DNA of 64,000 nucleotides from positions 1,632,001-1,696,000 of the forward strand of contig NZ_AP028654.1 in NCBI RefSeq assembly GCF_033097505.1, given 5' to 3'. Under the pieces are notes generated by a model. The model made no database searches, had not been told where the DNA came from, and saw nothing but the letters and a program-made list of their open reading frames with translations. The stretch's first letter is position 1. Every line of letters begins with the position of its first letter. Shown piece by piece: positions 14,971 through 23,166 of this stretch. The translations under genes and the position numbers were made by a program. Source of the stretch: Helicovermis profundi (lineage in GTDB: Bacteria; Bacillota; Clostridia; Peptostreptococcales; Acidaminobacteraceae).

Positions 14971-16275
14971 ATGTCTAACTATTACCATTTGCCTGTTGTA
15001 GGCATTGATGTTGCTGCTAATTTTTCAGTAGTTACTGCTTTAAAACCTAATGGCGACGTATTCCGTAAGAACCTTAAAATTAGCCATACACTTGGGGGCT
15101 TCAATAAACTTCTTCTTTTTCTACAAAAAATTGAAGAAGAGTTTAACGATAGTCCCAAAGTATTTTGCGAATCCACGGGAATATATCATCTTACTCTTCT
15201 TCATTTTCTTGTTAAAAATCAGATTGATATACATGTAATAAATCCTCTGATAACTAATTCTAACAAGAATTCGAACATAAGAAAAGTAAAAACTGATAAA
15301 TTAGATTCTCTTTCCATCGCAAAAATTTGTAAATTTGATAATGTAAAGACTTCAACATTCACTAGTGAGGAGTTTTTACACCTTAAACTCCTAGTTCGTG
15401 AGTATTACAAAGTTGTTGATTTAAAGGCAAATTTGAAAAAAACTTTCTCAAATAATATTTATATTAACTATCCAGGACTTCAAAATGCATTTGCTAATAT
15501 AACAGGTAAGACACCTTTAATATTTATTAGAAAATATCCAACACCTAAACATCTTCTTAACGCTGAGCCCAAAGTTGTTATTGAACTTCTAACAAAGTCA
15601 TCAAGACGTGGTTCTAGTTGGGCTAATAATAAATATAACAAACTTATAAAAATCGCTAATAGTGCCAATATCATTGGTATTACTCCCTTGCTTTTTGAAT
15701 CTAAAGTAATACGTTTTAGCGAAAGTTTTGATTTTTATACAAATCAACTTAGAAATATTGTAGATGAAATTCACCAATATATTGACAATGCCTCTTTTGG
15801 AGAAGTATTTAAACAAAATATTAATCTTCTTAAAAGTTTCAAAGGTCTTGGTGATATAACTGCAATTACTTTGTTAGTTGAAATGGGTGATATTAATAAT
15901 TTTTCTAAGCCTCAACAACTTGTAGCTTTTTTCGGTGTAGATCCTAGCGTTAATCAATCTGGCAATTTTAGCGGTGATCGCAATAAAATGTCCAAACGTG
16001 GTACTGCTATAGGTAGAAGAGCTTTGTACACAGTCGCTCTTGCTTCAATACGTACAAGTAAAAATAAAAAGCCAATAAATCTTGTTTTGTATGAATATTA
16101 TCACATAGCCCTTGATAAGAAAAAGAAAAAAGTTAAACTTGTAGCTGTTATGAATAAACTACTTCGCTATATTTTTTCAATACTAAAAAATCAAAAACCA
16201 TATGAAGTTAGAAATCCACTCGTCCACAAAAGGATGTTTTTAGAATCTAAACTTCATAATCCTGTTGCTGCTTAA
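14971..16275 (+). CDS. IS110-family transposase (DEDD/serine bridge recombinase)
   Basis: About 434 aa. The N-terminal RuvC-like domain has GIDVAANF, the acidic FCESTGIY and the KTDKLDSLSIAKI motif that supply DEDD residues. The C-terminal Tnp domain has FKGLGDITAITLL and the serine motif PSVNQSG, with the probable nucleophile serine. IS110 recombinases act with a bridge RNA that pairs with donor and target. The start at 14971 is preferred since GGGGG precedes it; an upstream ATG would add 12 residues. The gene looks intact and full length, so the element may be active. Confidence 0.93.
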   Translation: MSNYYHLPVVGIDVAANFSVVTALKPNGDVFRKNLKISHTLGGFNKLLLFLQKIEEEFNDSPKVFCESTGIYHLTLLHFLVKNQIDIHVINPLITNSNKNSNIRKVKTDKLDSLSIAKICKFDNVKTSTFTSEEFLHLKLLVREYYKVVDLKANLKKTFSNNIYINYPGLQNAFANITGKTPLIFIRKYPTPKHLLNAEPKVVIELLTKSSRRGSSWANNKYNKLIKIANSANIIGITPLLFESKVIRFSESFDFYTNQLRNIVDEIHQYIDNASFGEVFKQNINLLKSFKGLGDITAITLLVEMGDINNFSKPQQLVAFFGVDPSVNQSGNFSGDRNKMSKRGTAIGRRALYTVALASIRTSKNKKPINLVLYEYYHIALDKKKKKVKLVAVMNKLLRYIFSILKNQKPYEVRNPLVHKRMFLESKLHNPVAA

Positions 16276-16398
16276 TAAATATTTTTACAGTAAATAATAT
16301 TGAATGTTCATTTTTACTCGAGCATTATTTAGTATGCTCATTTTTAATAAGAACTTTTTTTATTAAATTACTTGACTATTACTAGCTGGTCTTTTTAA

Positions 16399-16450
16399 CT
16401 AAAAAATATAGCCAATTTTATAACTCTTTTAGAGTATCAGCTATATTAAA
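16399..16450 (-). terminator. Intrinsic terminator after spoVS
   Basis: AATATAGC (16405-16412) and GCTATATT (16440-16447) enclose an inner ACTC/GAGT stem, followed on the minus strand by a run of T. Confidence 0.85.
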
Positions 16451-16462
16451 TGAGAAATTATT

Positions 16463-16726
16463 CTATTTTTTCGGTCGTACAATTAATCTAATCGCTGTAC
16501 GCTCTTCACCTTCAATTTCTATATTTGTAAATGCTGGCGTGCAAATTAAATCTATTCCAGAAGGTGAAACAAATCCTCTTGCAATTGCAATTGCTTTAAT
16601 AGATTGATTTACTGCTCCTGCACCAATTGCTTGAATTTCAGCCTCACCATACTCACGAATAACACCTGCTAATGCACCTGCAACTGAATTAGGATTAGAG
16701 TGTGACGAAACTTTTAAAATCTCCAT
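16463..16726 (-). CDS. spoVS: Stage V sporulation protein S, second copy
   Basis: An 87-aa protein of the SpoVS/Alba-like family. The conserved body NSVAGALAGVIRE, IQAIGAGAVNQSIKAIAIARGF and GEERTAIRLIV is almost complete. In B. subtilis SpoVS affects septation and spore coat development; related proteins bind nucleic acid. It follows the first copy by 18 nt with GGAGG before its ATG, so both are co-transcribed. It differs from the first copy mainly in conservative changes and an RPKK tail. spoVS genes also occur in organisms that do not form spores. Confidence 0.92.
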   Translation of the reverse strand: MEILKVSSHSNPNSVAGALAGVIREYGEAEIQAIGAGAVNQSIKAIAIARGFVSPSGIDLICTPAFTNIEIEGEERTAIRLIVRPKK

Positions 16727-16744
16727 AATTTCCTCCTTTTATAT

Positions 16745-17005
16745 TTAATTTGGAAAAACTATTAATTTAATCGCAGTTCTTTCCTCGCCATCAATAACAA
16801 TATCAGCAAATGCCGGTACACAAACTAAATCAATACCGCTAGGAGCTACAAAACCTCTTGCAATTGCAATTGCCTTAATCGCTTGATTAATTGCACCTGC
16901 ACCAACTGCTTGCATTTCTGCTGATCCATGTTCTCTTATAACCCCGGCTAAAGCTCCCGCAACTGAATTAGGATTAGACTTTGAAGACACTTTAAGAATT
17001 TCCAT
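16745..17005 (-). CDS. spoVS: Stage V sporulation protein S, first copy
   Basis: An 86-aa SpoVS-family protein with NSVAGALAGVIREHG, MQAVGAGAINQAIKAIAIARGF, APSGIDLVCVPAF and GEERTAIKLIV. It is closely similar to the gene just downstream, so this is a recent or selected tandem duplication. GGGGG lies upstream of the ATG. The upstream 620 bp contain repeats R2a, R2b and R1-C and no gene; R2a ends 117 nt before this start, and its branched fold followed by a T-tract hairpin would be transcribed first on this strand. Confidence 0.92.
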   Translation of the reverse strand: MEILKVSSKSNPNSVAGALAGVIREHGSAEMQAVGAGAINQAIKAIAIARGFVAPSGIDLVCVPAFADIVIDGEERTAIKLIVFPN

Positions 17006-17121
17006 TTTAAATCCCCCTTTTACATTAAAAACTAGAATCCTTAGTATAATGAGTACTATAATTATGTTTTTCTATACAACTTACTAATACCCTTTATTTT
17101 TTTGAATATTCGAACAAATTG

Positions 17122-17265
17122 AAGTGGTGCAAAAAAAACAAATTAAAACACCTTGTAAGCTTGCTTACAAAAGGAGTTTTAATTTGTTTTTTTTATAGTG
17201 AGTGAAACTAAGCGACAAGGCGAATGGTAGCCTGCAAAGCAGGTGAATTCGACGGTGCACCACTT
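17122..17265 (+). repeat. R2 structured repeat, copy a
   Basis: Bounded by the inverted ends AAGTGGTGCA (17122-17131) and TGCACCACTT (17256-17265). The left half is a hairpin, 17139-17149 with 17176-17186, extended by an A8 and a T8 tract, so it looks like a two-way terminator. The right half has CGAAT/ATTCG enclosing CCTGC/GCAGG with a conserved GGTA bulge side. Same family as 17275-17535, 62601-62690 and 62715-62855. Confidence 0.85.
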
Positions 17266-17274
17266 TATATACTT

Positions 17275-17535
17275 TTACAAAACCAAGAAAACACCTTATA
17301 AGAAAGCTTACAAAAGGAGTTTTAATTTGTTTTTTTTATCCGATGCCTTAGAATTCTAATATTTTCACTAATTATAGTGAAAATAAAGAATTCTAGAAGG
17401 CCCTGGATTATGTTTTTTAAGGTTCGGCGGGAAAAATACCCTCCGAAACCAAGAAATTCATTTATAGTAAGTGAAACTAAGCGACAAGTCGAATGGTAAC
17501 AATCGAAGATTGTTATTTGGCGCTGCACCACTTTA
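17275..17535 (+). repeat. R2 structured repeat, copy b, split by an R1 insertion
   Basis: The left part (about 17275-17339) matches the hairpin of R2a with changes and a decayed left end. The right part (17466 to about 17535) matches its branched half: AGTRAGTGAAACTAAGCGACAA, then CGAAT/ATTTG around the new hairpin AACAATC/GATTGTT, ending GCACCACTT. Between them sits R1 copy C. Joining the two parts at TTTTTTTTAT restores the R2a sequence. Confidence 0.85.
17335..17465 (+). repeat. R1 structured repeat, copy C (nested in R2b)
   Basis: Starts CCGATG at 17340, ends TTTAT at 17461-17465, with TTTAT also at 17335-17339. Compared with copy A the paired arms differ but still pair: AGAATTCT with AGAATTCT (17350-17357, 17387-17394) and TTTCACT with AGTGAAA. 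The second hairpin starts GGTTCGG and ends CCGAAACC. The ATAA loop (17383-17386) is unchanged. With R2a, R2b and the fhs terminator it accounts for most of the 620-bp gap 17006-17628. Confidence 0.9.
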
Positions 17536-17546
17536 ATTAGCTATGC

Positions 17547-17601
17547 AAAAAAATACAAGGCAAATTCACCTATTCTGAGGTAAGTCACCTTGTATTTTTT
17601 T
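17547..17601 (-). terminator. Intrinsic terminator of fhs
   Basis: A perfect 14-bp stem with A and T tracts (17547-17560 with 17588-17601), downstream of the fhs stop codon. Confidence 0.9.
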
Positions 17602-17628
17602 ATTTATTTAATATAATTATGTTTATCT

Positions 17629-19299
17629 TTAGAATAAGCCGATAATTTCTCCGCTCTTTAATATATCCATCTTTGTTGCTGCTGGTACTCTTGGTAGTCC
17701 TGGCATTCTCATAATTGCACCTGTCATTGCTACTAAGAATCCTGCTCCTGCTGACGCTTTTACTTCGCTTATTGTTATCTTGAATCCTTTTGGTCTTCCA
17801 AGTAACTTTGGATTGTCAGATAAAGAATATTGTGTTTTTGCCATACATATTGGTAAACTTCCTATTCCATCATTTTCATACTTTTTAATATCATTTAATG
17901 CTTTTGTAGTAAAATCTACTCCATCTGCTCCATATATTTCCTTGCATATTTTTTCGATTTTCTCTTTTGCACTAAGTTCTAAATCATATAGTACTTTGAA
18001 TTCTGCTTTTCCACTTTCTGCTAGTTCTACAACTTTTTCAGCTAATGCAATTCCACCTTCTCCGCCTTTTGCCCATACTTCTGAAAGTGCCACATCTACT
18101 CCAAGCTCATTACATCTCTTTTCTACATATGTTAATTCTTCTTTTGTATCTGTTGGAAATGCGTTTATTGCTACTACTGCTGGTACTCCAAACTTTCTCA
18201 CATTTTCAATTTGTTTTTCTAAATTCTCAAATCCATCTGCTAGAGCCTTCATATTTTCTTTTCCTAAATCTGCTTTTGCTACTCCGCCGTGATTCTTAAG
18301 GGCTCTTACTGTTGCTACTACTACTACTGCTGATGGTTTAAGTGAAGCTGCTCTACATTTGATATTAAAGAATTTTTCAGCTCCGAGATCTGCTCCAAAA
18401 CCAGCCTCTGTTACTACATAATCACCAAGTTTTAATGCCATTTTTGTCGCTACTACCGAGTTGCATCCATGTGCTATATTTGCAAATGGTCCACCGTGAA
18501 TTAGTGCTGGTGTATTTTCTAAAGTTTGTACTAGGTTTGGCATTATTGCATCTTTTAATAATAAGGCAAGCGATCCTGTCGCTTCTAACTCACCTGCTGT
18601 TACAGGTTTTTTATCGTAAGTATAACCTATAATCATTTTATTTAATCTTTCTTTTAAGTCACTCATGCTTGTTGCAAGGCAAAGAATAGCCATTATTTCT
18701 GATGCTACAGCTATATCAAATCCATCTTGTCTTACTACTCCATTTCCTTTTGGTCCAAGTCCTACTGTTATACTTCTAAGAGCTCTATCATTCATGTCAA
18801 TTGCTCTTCTCCAAACGATTCTTTTTGGATCAATATTTAATGGGTTTCCTTGATGTAGATGGTTGTCTATAAGTGCTGCAAGTAAGTTGTTTGCAGTTGT
18901 TACCGCATGAATATCTCCTGTAAAATGAAGATTTATATCATCCATTGGTACCACTTGTGAATATCCACCACCAGCTGCTCCACCTTTTACTCCAAAACAT
19001 GGTCCAAGAGACGGCTCTCTTAGTGCTGTAAATGTTCTTTTTCCTATTTTATTTAGTGCCATTGAAAGTCCGACATTTGTAGTTGTTTTACCTTCTCCTG
19101 CTGCTGTTGGATTTATTGCAGTTACTAGTATTAATTTTCCATCTTCTTCTTTTTCTAATCTATCCATTACATCTAAATGTATCTTAGCTTTGTGATTACC
19201 GTATAATTCTAAATCTTCTAACTTAAGGCCCACTTTACTTGCTACATCTCCGATGTGTTGCATTTTTGCTTCTTGTGCTATCTGTACGTCTGTTTTCAT
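17629..19299 (-). CDS. fhs: Formate-tetrahydrofolate ligase
   Basis: A 556-aa cytosolic enzyme that joins formate and tetrahydrofolate at the expense of ATP, giving 10-formyl-THF. The P-loop is in [20 protein letters not shown] near residue 70, followed by [24 protein letters not shown]. In amino-acid-fermenting Clostridia it works in the Wood-Ljungdahl methyl branch or, in reverse, makes ATP from serine or glycine carbon; glyA elsewhere in the window fits. The ATG at 19299 is chosen because GAGGGGG lies just before it, inside a longer alternative frame. Possible promoter elements upstream are not clear. Confidence 0.95.
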   Translation of the reverse strand: MKTDVQIAQEAKMQHIGDVASKVGLKLEDLELYGNHKAKIHLDVMDRLEKEEDGKLILVTAINPTAAGEGKTTTNVGLSMALNKIGKRTFTALREPSLGPCFGVKGGAAGGGYSQVVPMDDINLHFTGDIHAVTTANNLLAALIDNHLHQGNPLNIDPKRIVWRRAIDMNDRALRSITVGLGPKGNGVVRQDGFDIAVASEIMAILCLATSMSDLKERLNKMIIGYTYDKKPVTAGELEATGSLALLLKDAIMPNLVQTLENTPALIHGGPFANIAHGCNSVVATKMALKLGDYVVTEAGFGADLGAEKFFNIKCRAASLKPSAVVVVATVRALKNHGGVAKADLGKENMKALADGFENLEKQIENVRKFGVPAVVAINAFPTDTKEELTYVEKRCNELGVDVALSEVWAKGGEGGIALAEKVVELAESGKAEFKVLYDLELSAKEKIEKICKEIYGADGVDFTTKALNDIKKYENDGIGSLPICMAKTQYSLSDNPKLLGRPKGFKITISEVKASAGAGFLVAMTGAIMRMPGLPRVPAATKMDILKSGEIIGLF

Positions 19300-19471
19300 T
19301 TTTATCCCCCTCATTAATAAATATTAATAATTTAGTAATACTAAAAAATAATAACATGTTTAAGATACTTTTAAAAAACTATTAAAGTAAAACTACGAAA
19401 CTTTATTCAATTTCACTCTCAATTTACATAATACATCAATATATATTCAATTTCAATAATTGATATAATTA

Positions 19472-19510
19472 TATCATAATTTTTTATATATAATAAAAAA
19501 TTATGATATT
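19472..19510. other. Perfect 17-bp AT-rich inverted repeat between divergent genes
   Basis: Arms 19472-19488 and 19494-19510 are exact complements around ATATA, in the gap between fhs (minus) and the DUF3343 gene (plus). It could be a terminator-like hairpin, a cruciform or an operator. The remainder of 19300-19609 is AT-rich, with a TATAAT about 17 nt before the DUF3343 start codon region. Confidence 0.5.
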
Positions 19511-19609
19511 TGTAAAAATATAATAATATCTAAATGTTTTTTATGTACTTATTATAAATATTATTAGTCAAATTTATGTCTAAAATGATATAATCATTAT
19601 GGTGATAAA

Positions 19610-19837
19610 ATGAAAAAGAAAATGACTTATTTAATTGTAGTAAACAAAACCAATCTTTTTAAACTTGAGAATATGCTGTTGTCAAACAACATTGCTTATG
19701 ATTATTTTCCAACACCAAAAGAAATTTTATCTGTATGCACAAAATCAATAAGAATTAAACCTTCATTTGCTGAAGAAGTTTCTAATTTGCTATATTTGTA
19801 TACAGATGTATTAGTTGAAAAAATCATCACATTATAA
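19610..19837 (+). CDS. DUF3343 protein (putative Se/S carrier-like)
   Basis: A 75-aa cytosolic protein, one of only three plus-strand genes. It starts with TYLIVVNKTNLFKLENML and ends with a region containing CTKSIRIKP, in which the single cysteine lies; this matches the small DUF3343 family, annotated as putative selenium/sulfur carrier-like proteins related to the C-terminal TusA/YedF neighbourhood. The reaction is not established. The ribosome site is weak (GGTGAT). It is a single-gene unit ending in a strong two-way terminator shared with the HD-GYP gene. Confidence 0.6.
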   Translation: MKKKMTYLIVVNKTNLFKLENMLLSNNIAYDYFPTPKEILSVCTKSIRIKPSFAEEVSNLLYLYTDVLVEKIITL

Positions 19838-19881
19838 AGTTAAGCCAATATATCAACAAAGTTGTTATATTGGCTTAACTT
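19837..19881. terminator. Bidirectional terminator between DUF3343 and HD-GYP genes
   Basis: A perfect 16-bp stem (19837-19852 with 19866-19881) with an inner CAAC/GTTG pair. The HD-GYP stop codon lies in one arm and the DUF3343 stop codon touches the other, so both genes end in the same hairpin. Confidence 0.75.
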
Positions 19882-21035
19882 ATATATGAATTTGTTTTTA
19901 GTATTTTTTTATTTCTTATCTTTCTTCTTCTTATTTCTTCTAAATATTCGTCGACATCCCATTTGTCTTTTATGAATAATTTCAATTCTTTCTCTAGGTT
20001 AACAATTTCGACTTTTAATAAATTAGAGTTAGTATTAATAACACGCACTCTAGGTCTAGTTGGATTAAATCTATTATAATTTGCAACAATTCCCATTCTA
20101 TCATCCGTTAATATCACTCCACTTCCTGGAGGGAATACACAAATATTTGTAATTACTGCTTTGTATATTTCGGTATCAATTCTATAAATTGATTCGCCGT
20201 TTAATATATCAAAGACCTTATATATAGACATTTTGTCTCTATATACCCTATTAGTAGACATAGCATCAAACATATCGCAAATCGTAACAATCCTAACATA
20301 CTCAGGAATTTCAATCCCTTTTAATCCTAAGGGATAACCACTACCATCTAATTTTTCATGGTGCAACCTTATAATTTGTTTTGTTGTAAAGGAAAGTTTT
20401 TCAATCGAATCTACAATTTGAAATCCAAATTCAGAATGTTTCATGACTTCATTTCGTTCGTCTTCAGTAAGCTTACCAGGTTTTGCAATTAAATTATCTT
20501 TAACCATTATTTTACCAATATCATGAAGTAGCGCACCAAGAGCAATATTTTTTATATCATTCTTTTTATAATTAAGTGAATTTGCTGTTAAAATAGTAAG
20601 TACCGTAACATTAATACTATGTTTATATGTATATTCATCAGTATCAATTAAATCTGATAATGTAAATAGAATGTCCTTACTGTCACTTAGATCTTTTAAG
20701 ATAGAATCAATAATTTTTTCTACAAGTATAAGATTTCCTTCAGGTATTAAGGTTTTTACTCCAAGTTTTTCATTATGTAAAGTATCTAAAAACACCTTTT
20801 TAATTGTACTTTCAGCTCTAGCAATTCTTTTTTCCTCTAAAGTATTAATAGGTATAATATCTTTTTTTATATCTTCTATAACATAAACAAAATTAATATT
20901 ATGACCCATTAATTTTTTAAGTACTTTGCTATTAACAATAGTACCTCTGTTTAGAAGCATATTGCCATTGAAAGTAAAAACTGGTTCAACTATTTTATTT
21001 CCAATAATTCCTTCTCCAACTCTGGCTGGCTTCAT
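19875..21035 (-). CDS. HD-GYP domain protein, probable cyclic-di-GMP phosphodiesterase
   Basis: A 386-aa protein with a central HD-GYP domain that probably linearises cyclic di-GMP. Metal and signature motifs are HSINVTVL, LLHDIGK, KHSEFGFQIV and HHEKLDGSGYPLGL, followed by ICDMFDAM. The N-terminal 120 residues contain no recognisable REC domain; the C-terminal part with FPPGSGVILTDDRMGIV is the usual extension of this subclass. There are no clear membrane segments. It is divergent from the DJ-1-like gene. GGAG precedes the ATG. The regulated process cannot be read. Confidence 0.88.
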   Translation of the reverse strand: MKPARVGEGIIGNKIVEPVFTFNGNMLLNRGTIVNSKVLKKLMGHNINFVYVIEDIKKDIIPINTLEEKRIARAESTIKKVFLDTLHNEKLGVKTLIPEGNLILVEKIIDSILKDLSDSKDILFTLSDLIDTDEYTYKHSINVTVLTILTANSLNYKKNDIKNIALGALLHDIGKIMVKDNLIAKPGKLTEDERNEVMKHSEFGFQIVDSIEKLSFTTKQIIRLHHEKLDGSGYPLGLKGIEIPEYVRIVTICDMFDAMSTNRVYRDKMSIYKVFDILNGESIYRIDTEIYKAVITNICVFPPGSGVILTDDRMGIVANYNRFNPTRPRVRVINTNSNLLKVEIVNLEKELKLFIKDKWDVDEYLEEIRRRKIRNKKILKTNSYIS

Positions 21036-21164
21036 AGATATTCTCCTAATATTAATTATTTCTCTTTAATATTATCGGCATTAATTGAAAAAAAATTAAC
21101 ATTTTTTTCAATTAATTTGATATAATATTATAAATTATTATTTAATAATAGCTTAGGAGGTCAT

Positions 21165-21710
21165 ATGTATTATATTTTTTTAGCACATGGTTTTGAGGAA
21201 TTAGAGGCAATAACCGTTATAGATATGTTAAGACGTGCAAAAATTGATGTAAGAACCGTATCAATTAATGACAAAATTAAAGTTACAGGAGCACATAATA
21301 TTACTATAAATACTGATTTATTGATAAAAGACCTTAGTAGCAAAAATATTGACGGAATAATTTTACCTGGTGGAATGCCTGGAAGTACCAATTTAAAGAA
21401 TGATTCCACTCTAACTAAATTAATTTTTGAAAATTTCCATAGAGGCAAATTAATAGCTGCAATTTGCGCAGCACCTATTGTGCTTGCAAAGGCAAATATA
21501 CTACAGGATATACAAGCAACTTGCTATCCAAGTTTTGAAAATCAATTGACAGGTGCCATAATAAGTGATGAGAAAGTTATAATTGATAAAAATGTTATAA
21601 CGAGTAAAGGTCCTGGAACTGCCATTAACTTTGGATTCGAGCTTATTAAATATATAAGCGACGATTTAAATGCAAAATCAGTTATTAATGGAATGCTTGT
21701 AAATATTTAA
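21165..21710 (+). CDS. DJ-1/PfpI family protein
   Basis: A 181-aa cytosolic protein of the DJ-1/ThiJ/PfpI superfamily. FLAHGFEELEAITVID holds the conserved glutamate, GIILPGGMPG is the oxyanion-side loop, and AAICAAPIVLA contains the nucleophile-elbow cysteine near residue 102. Family members include YajL-like chaperones or glyoxalase/deglycase candidates, proteases and amidases; the 180-residue size and motif context fit the YajL/DJ-1 branch. TAGGAGGT precedes the ATG. It stands alone with its own terminator. The old annotation 'thiazole monophosphate biosynthesis' is not supported. Confidence 0.88.
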   Translation: MYYIFLAHGFEELEAITVIDMLRRAKIDVRTVSINDKIKVTGAHNITINTDLLIKDLSSKNIDGIILPGGMPGSTNLKNDSTLTKLIFENFHRGKLIAAICAAPIVLAKANILQDIQATCYPSFENQLTGAIISDEKVIIDKNVITSKGPGTAINFGFELIKYISDDLNAKSVINGMLVNI

Positions 21711-21718
21711 TAGGAAAA

Positions 21719-21745
21719 CCGAGTGAATATTCACTCGGTTTTTTT
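21719..21745. terminator. Terminator between DJ-1 gene and rarA
   Basis: A perfect 20-bp palindrome (21719-21738) starting CCGAGTGAAT followed by seven T. The rarA stop codon lies inside it, so the last rarA codons overlap the terminator of the convergent gene. Confidence 0.85.
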
Positions 21746-23068
21746 AAAAATATTATTTAATTTATTCATTCTTTCATTTATTTTTTTTTCATAGCCATTT
21801 TCACTTGGAATATAATATTTGTGATTCCTTATTTTCTTCGGCAAATAATCTTGCTTAACATAATTATTAGGATATGAATGTGGATATTTATAAGTAAGAC
21901 CATCAATACTCTCATTTTTTTTAGTCATTTTTAAAGAAGTCGCATCTTTTAAATAAAAAGGAATATTTCCGCAATCAAGTGTTTTGACGTCTAAGAGAGC
22001 ATTATTAATTGCAATATATGATGAATTAGATTTTGGTGCACTCGCAAGATACGTTACAATTTGAGACAAAATAATTCTTGATTCAGGCATTCCTATTTTT
22101 TCTATAGCATTCGCTCCGCTTACAGCTAAGGTTAGTGCACTCGGATCAGCATTTCCAATATCTTCAGACGCGAGTATTATAAGTCTTCTTGCAATAAACT
22201 TTATATCTTCACCACCCATAATCATTTTAGAAAGATAATGAAGTGATGCATCTGGGTCAGAACCTCTAATTGATTTAATGAAAGCCGAAGTGATATCATA
22301 ATGCGAATCACCTGATTTATCGTAATGAAAACTTTTTTCTTGAATACAATCTTCAATTATTTCTTTTGATATTACTGACCCATCAGAAAAATCAGAAGAT
22401 AAGACTGCAATTTCAATTGCATTTAACGCTTTTCTTGCATCACCATCAACAATTTCACTTAGAAACTCAAGAGCTTCGCTTTCAACTTTAATATCGAAGT
22501 TTCCAAATCCATTTTCTTTATCTGATAGGGCATTTTTTACTATTTGTTCAATTTCGTCTTTAACTAATTTTTCTAATCTAAATACACTTGATCTTGAAAT
22601 AAGCGCATTATTTACTTCGTAATACGGATTTTCAGTTGTCGCACCAATTAGAGTAATACTACCATCTTCTACAAATGGAAGTATTGCATCTTGTTGTGCT
22701 TTATTAAATCTATGTATCTCATCAATAAATAGGATTGTCTTTTTAAAGTAAAGACCTAAATTATCTTTTGCAATTTTAATAACCTCTCTTAGTTCTTTAA
22801 CACCAGAAGTTACTGCATTTACTGTTCTAAAATCAGAAGTGGTTGTTTTTGCAATTACTCTAGCAAGACTTGTTTTACCAACACCTGGTGGTCCGTAAAG
22901 AATAATTGACCCAAGTTTATCAGCTTTTATTAATCTTCTTAGAATTTTATTTTCTCCAAGTATATGCTTCTGTCCAAAAAATGATTCTATTTTTTGGGGT
23001 TTCATTCTTTCTGCAAGTGGTGCGCTTTTTTCTAAATTCTTTTCCGCTGCAATCTCAAACAAATCCAT
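21731..23068 (-). CDS. rarA: Replication-associated recombination factor RarA (MgsA)
   Basis: A 445-aa AAA+ ATPase that acts at stalled replication forks and interacts with SSB. Walker A is GPPGVGKTSLAR and Walker [21 protein letters not shown], with sensor region TLIGATTENPYYEVN and the C-terminal tetramerisation domain starting near HYDITSAFIKS. It resembles RuvB and the clamp-loader but has the RarA-specific GSDPDASLHYLSKM stretch. AAGAGG precedes the ATG. It is downstream of the ornithine operon but separated by its own gap and the orr gene terminator lies after it. Confidence 0.93.
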   Translation of the reverse strand: MDLFEIAAEKNLEKSAPLAERMKPQKIESFFGQKHILGENKILRRLIKADKLGSIILYGPPGVGKTSLARVIAKTTTSDFRTVNAVTSGVKELREVIKIAKDNLGLYFKKTILFIDEIHRFNKAQQDAILPFVEDGSITLIGATTENPYYEVNNALISRSSVFRLEKLVKDEIEQIVKNALSDKENGFGNFDIKVESEALEFLSEIVDGDARKALNAIEIAVLSSDFSDGSVISKEIIEDCIQEKSFHYDKSGDSHYDITSAFIKSIRGSDPDASLHYLSKMIMGGEDIKFIARRLIILASEDIGNADPSALTLAVSGANAIEKIGMPESRIILSQIVTYLASAPKSNSSYIAINNALLDVKTLDCGNIPFYLKDATSLKMTKKNESIDGLTYKYPHSYPNNYVKQDYLPKKIRNHKYYIPSENGYEKKINERMNKLNNIFKKTE

Positions 23069-23120
23069 AAATACCTCTTCTTTTCACTTATCTGATTATA
23101 TGATAATTATATTGTATATT

Positions 23121-23158
23121 AAAAAAAATTAAAGTCTATACTTTTTTATAGACTTTAA
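23121..23158 (-). terminator. Terminator of the ornithine operon (after orr)
   Basis: A 12-bp stem (23129-23140 with 23147-23158) followed on the minus strand by eight T. Confidence 0.9.
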
Positions 23159-23166
23159 AATAATTT

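Larger units (their letters stand above)
14700..16330 (+). mobile_element. IS110-family insertion sequence
   Basis: Contains one transposase gene with a long non-coding region before it and a short one after it, on the opposite strand to nearly all neighbours. No terminal inverted repeats are evident, as expected for the IS110 group. The exact ends cannot be fixed by eye; coordinates are approximate. It separates the YvyF-like gene from the spoVS pair. Confidence 0.65.

Noticed and set aside
17322-17531. An open frame of 69 codons on the minus strand
   Set aside because: It lies fully within repeats R1-C and R2b, has no ribosome site and no recognisable protein features.
17006-17628. Repeats as a possible CRISPR array
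   Set aside because: Repeat units are long, few, structured and unequally spaced, with no short direct repeats separated by uniform spacers and no cas genes.
17780-18292. A 170-codon plus-strand frame opposite fhs
   Set aside because: Serine/proline-rich reading of the complementary strand of a well-conserved enzyme gene; no ribosome site.
19875-21035. Response-regulator type HD-GYP protein
   Set aside because: The N-terminus lacks the aspartate pattern of a receiver domain.
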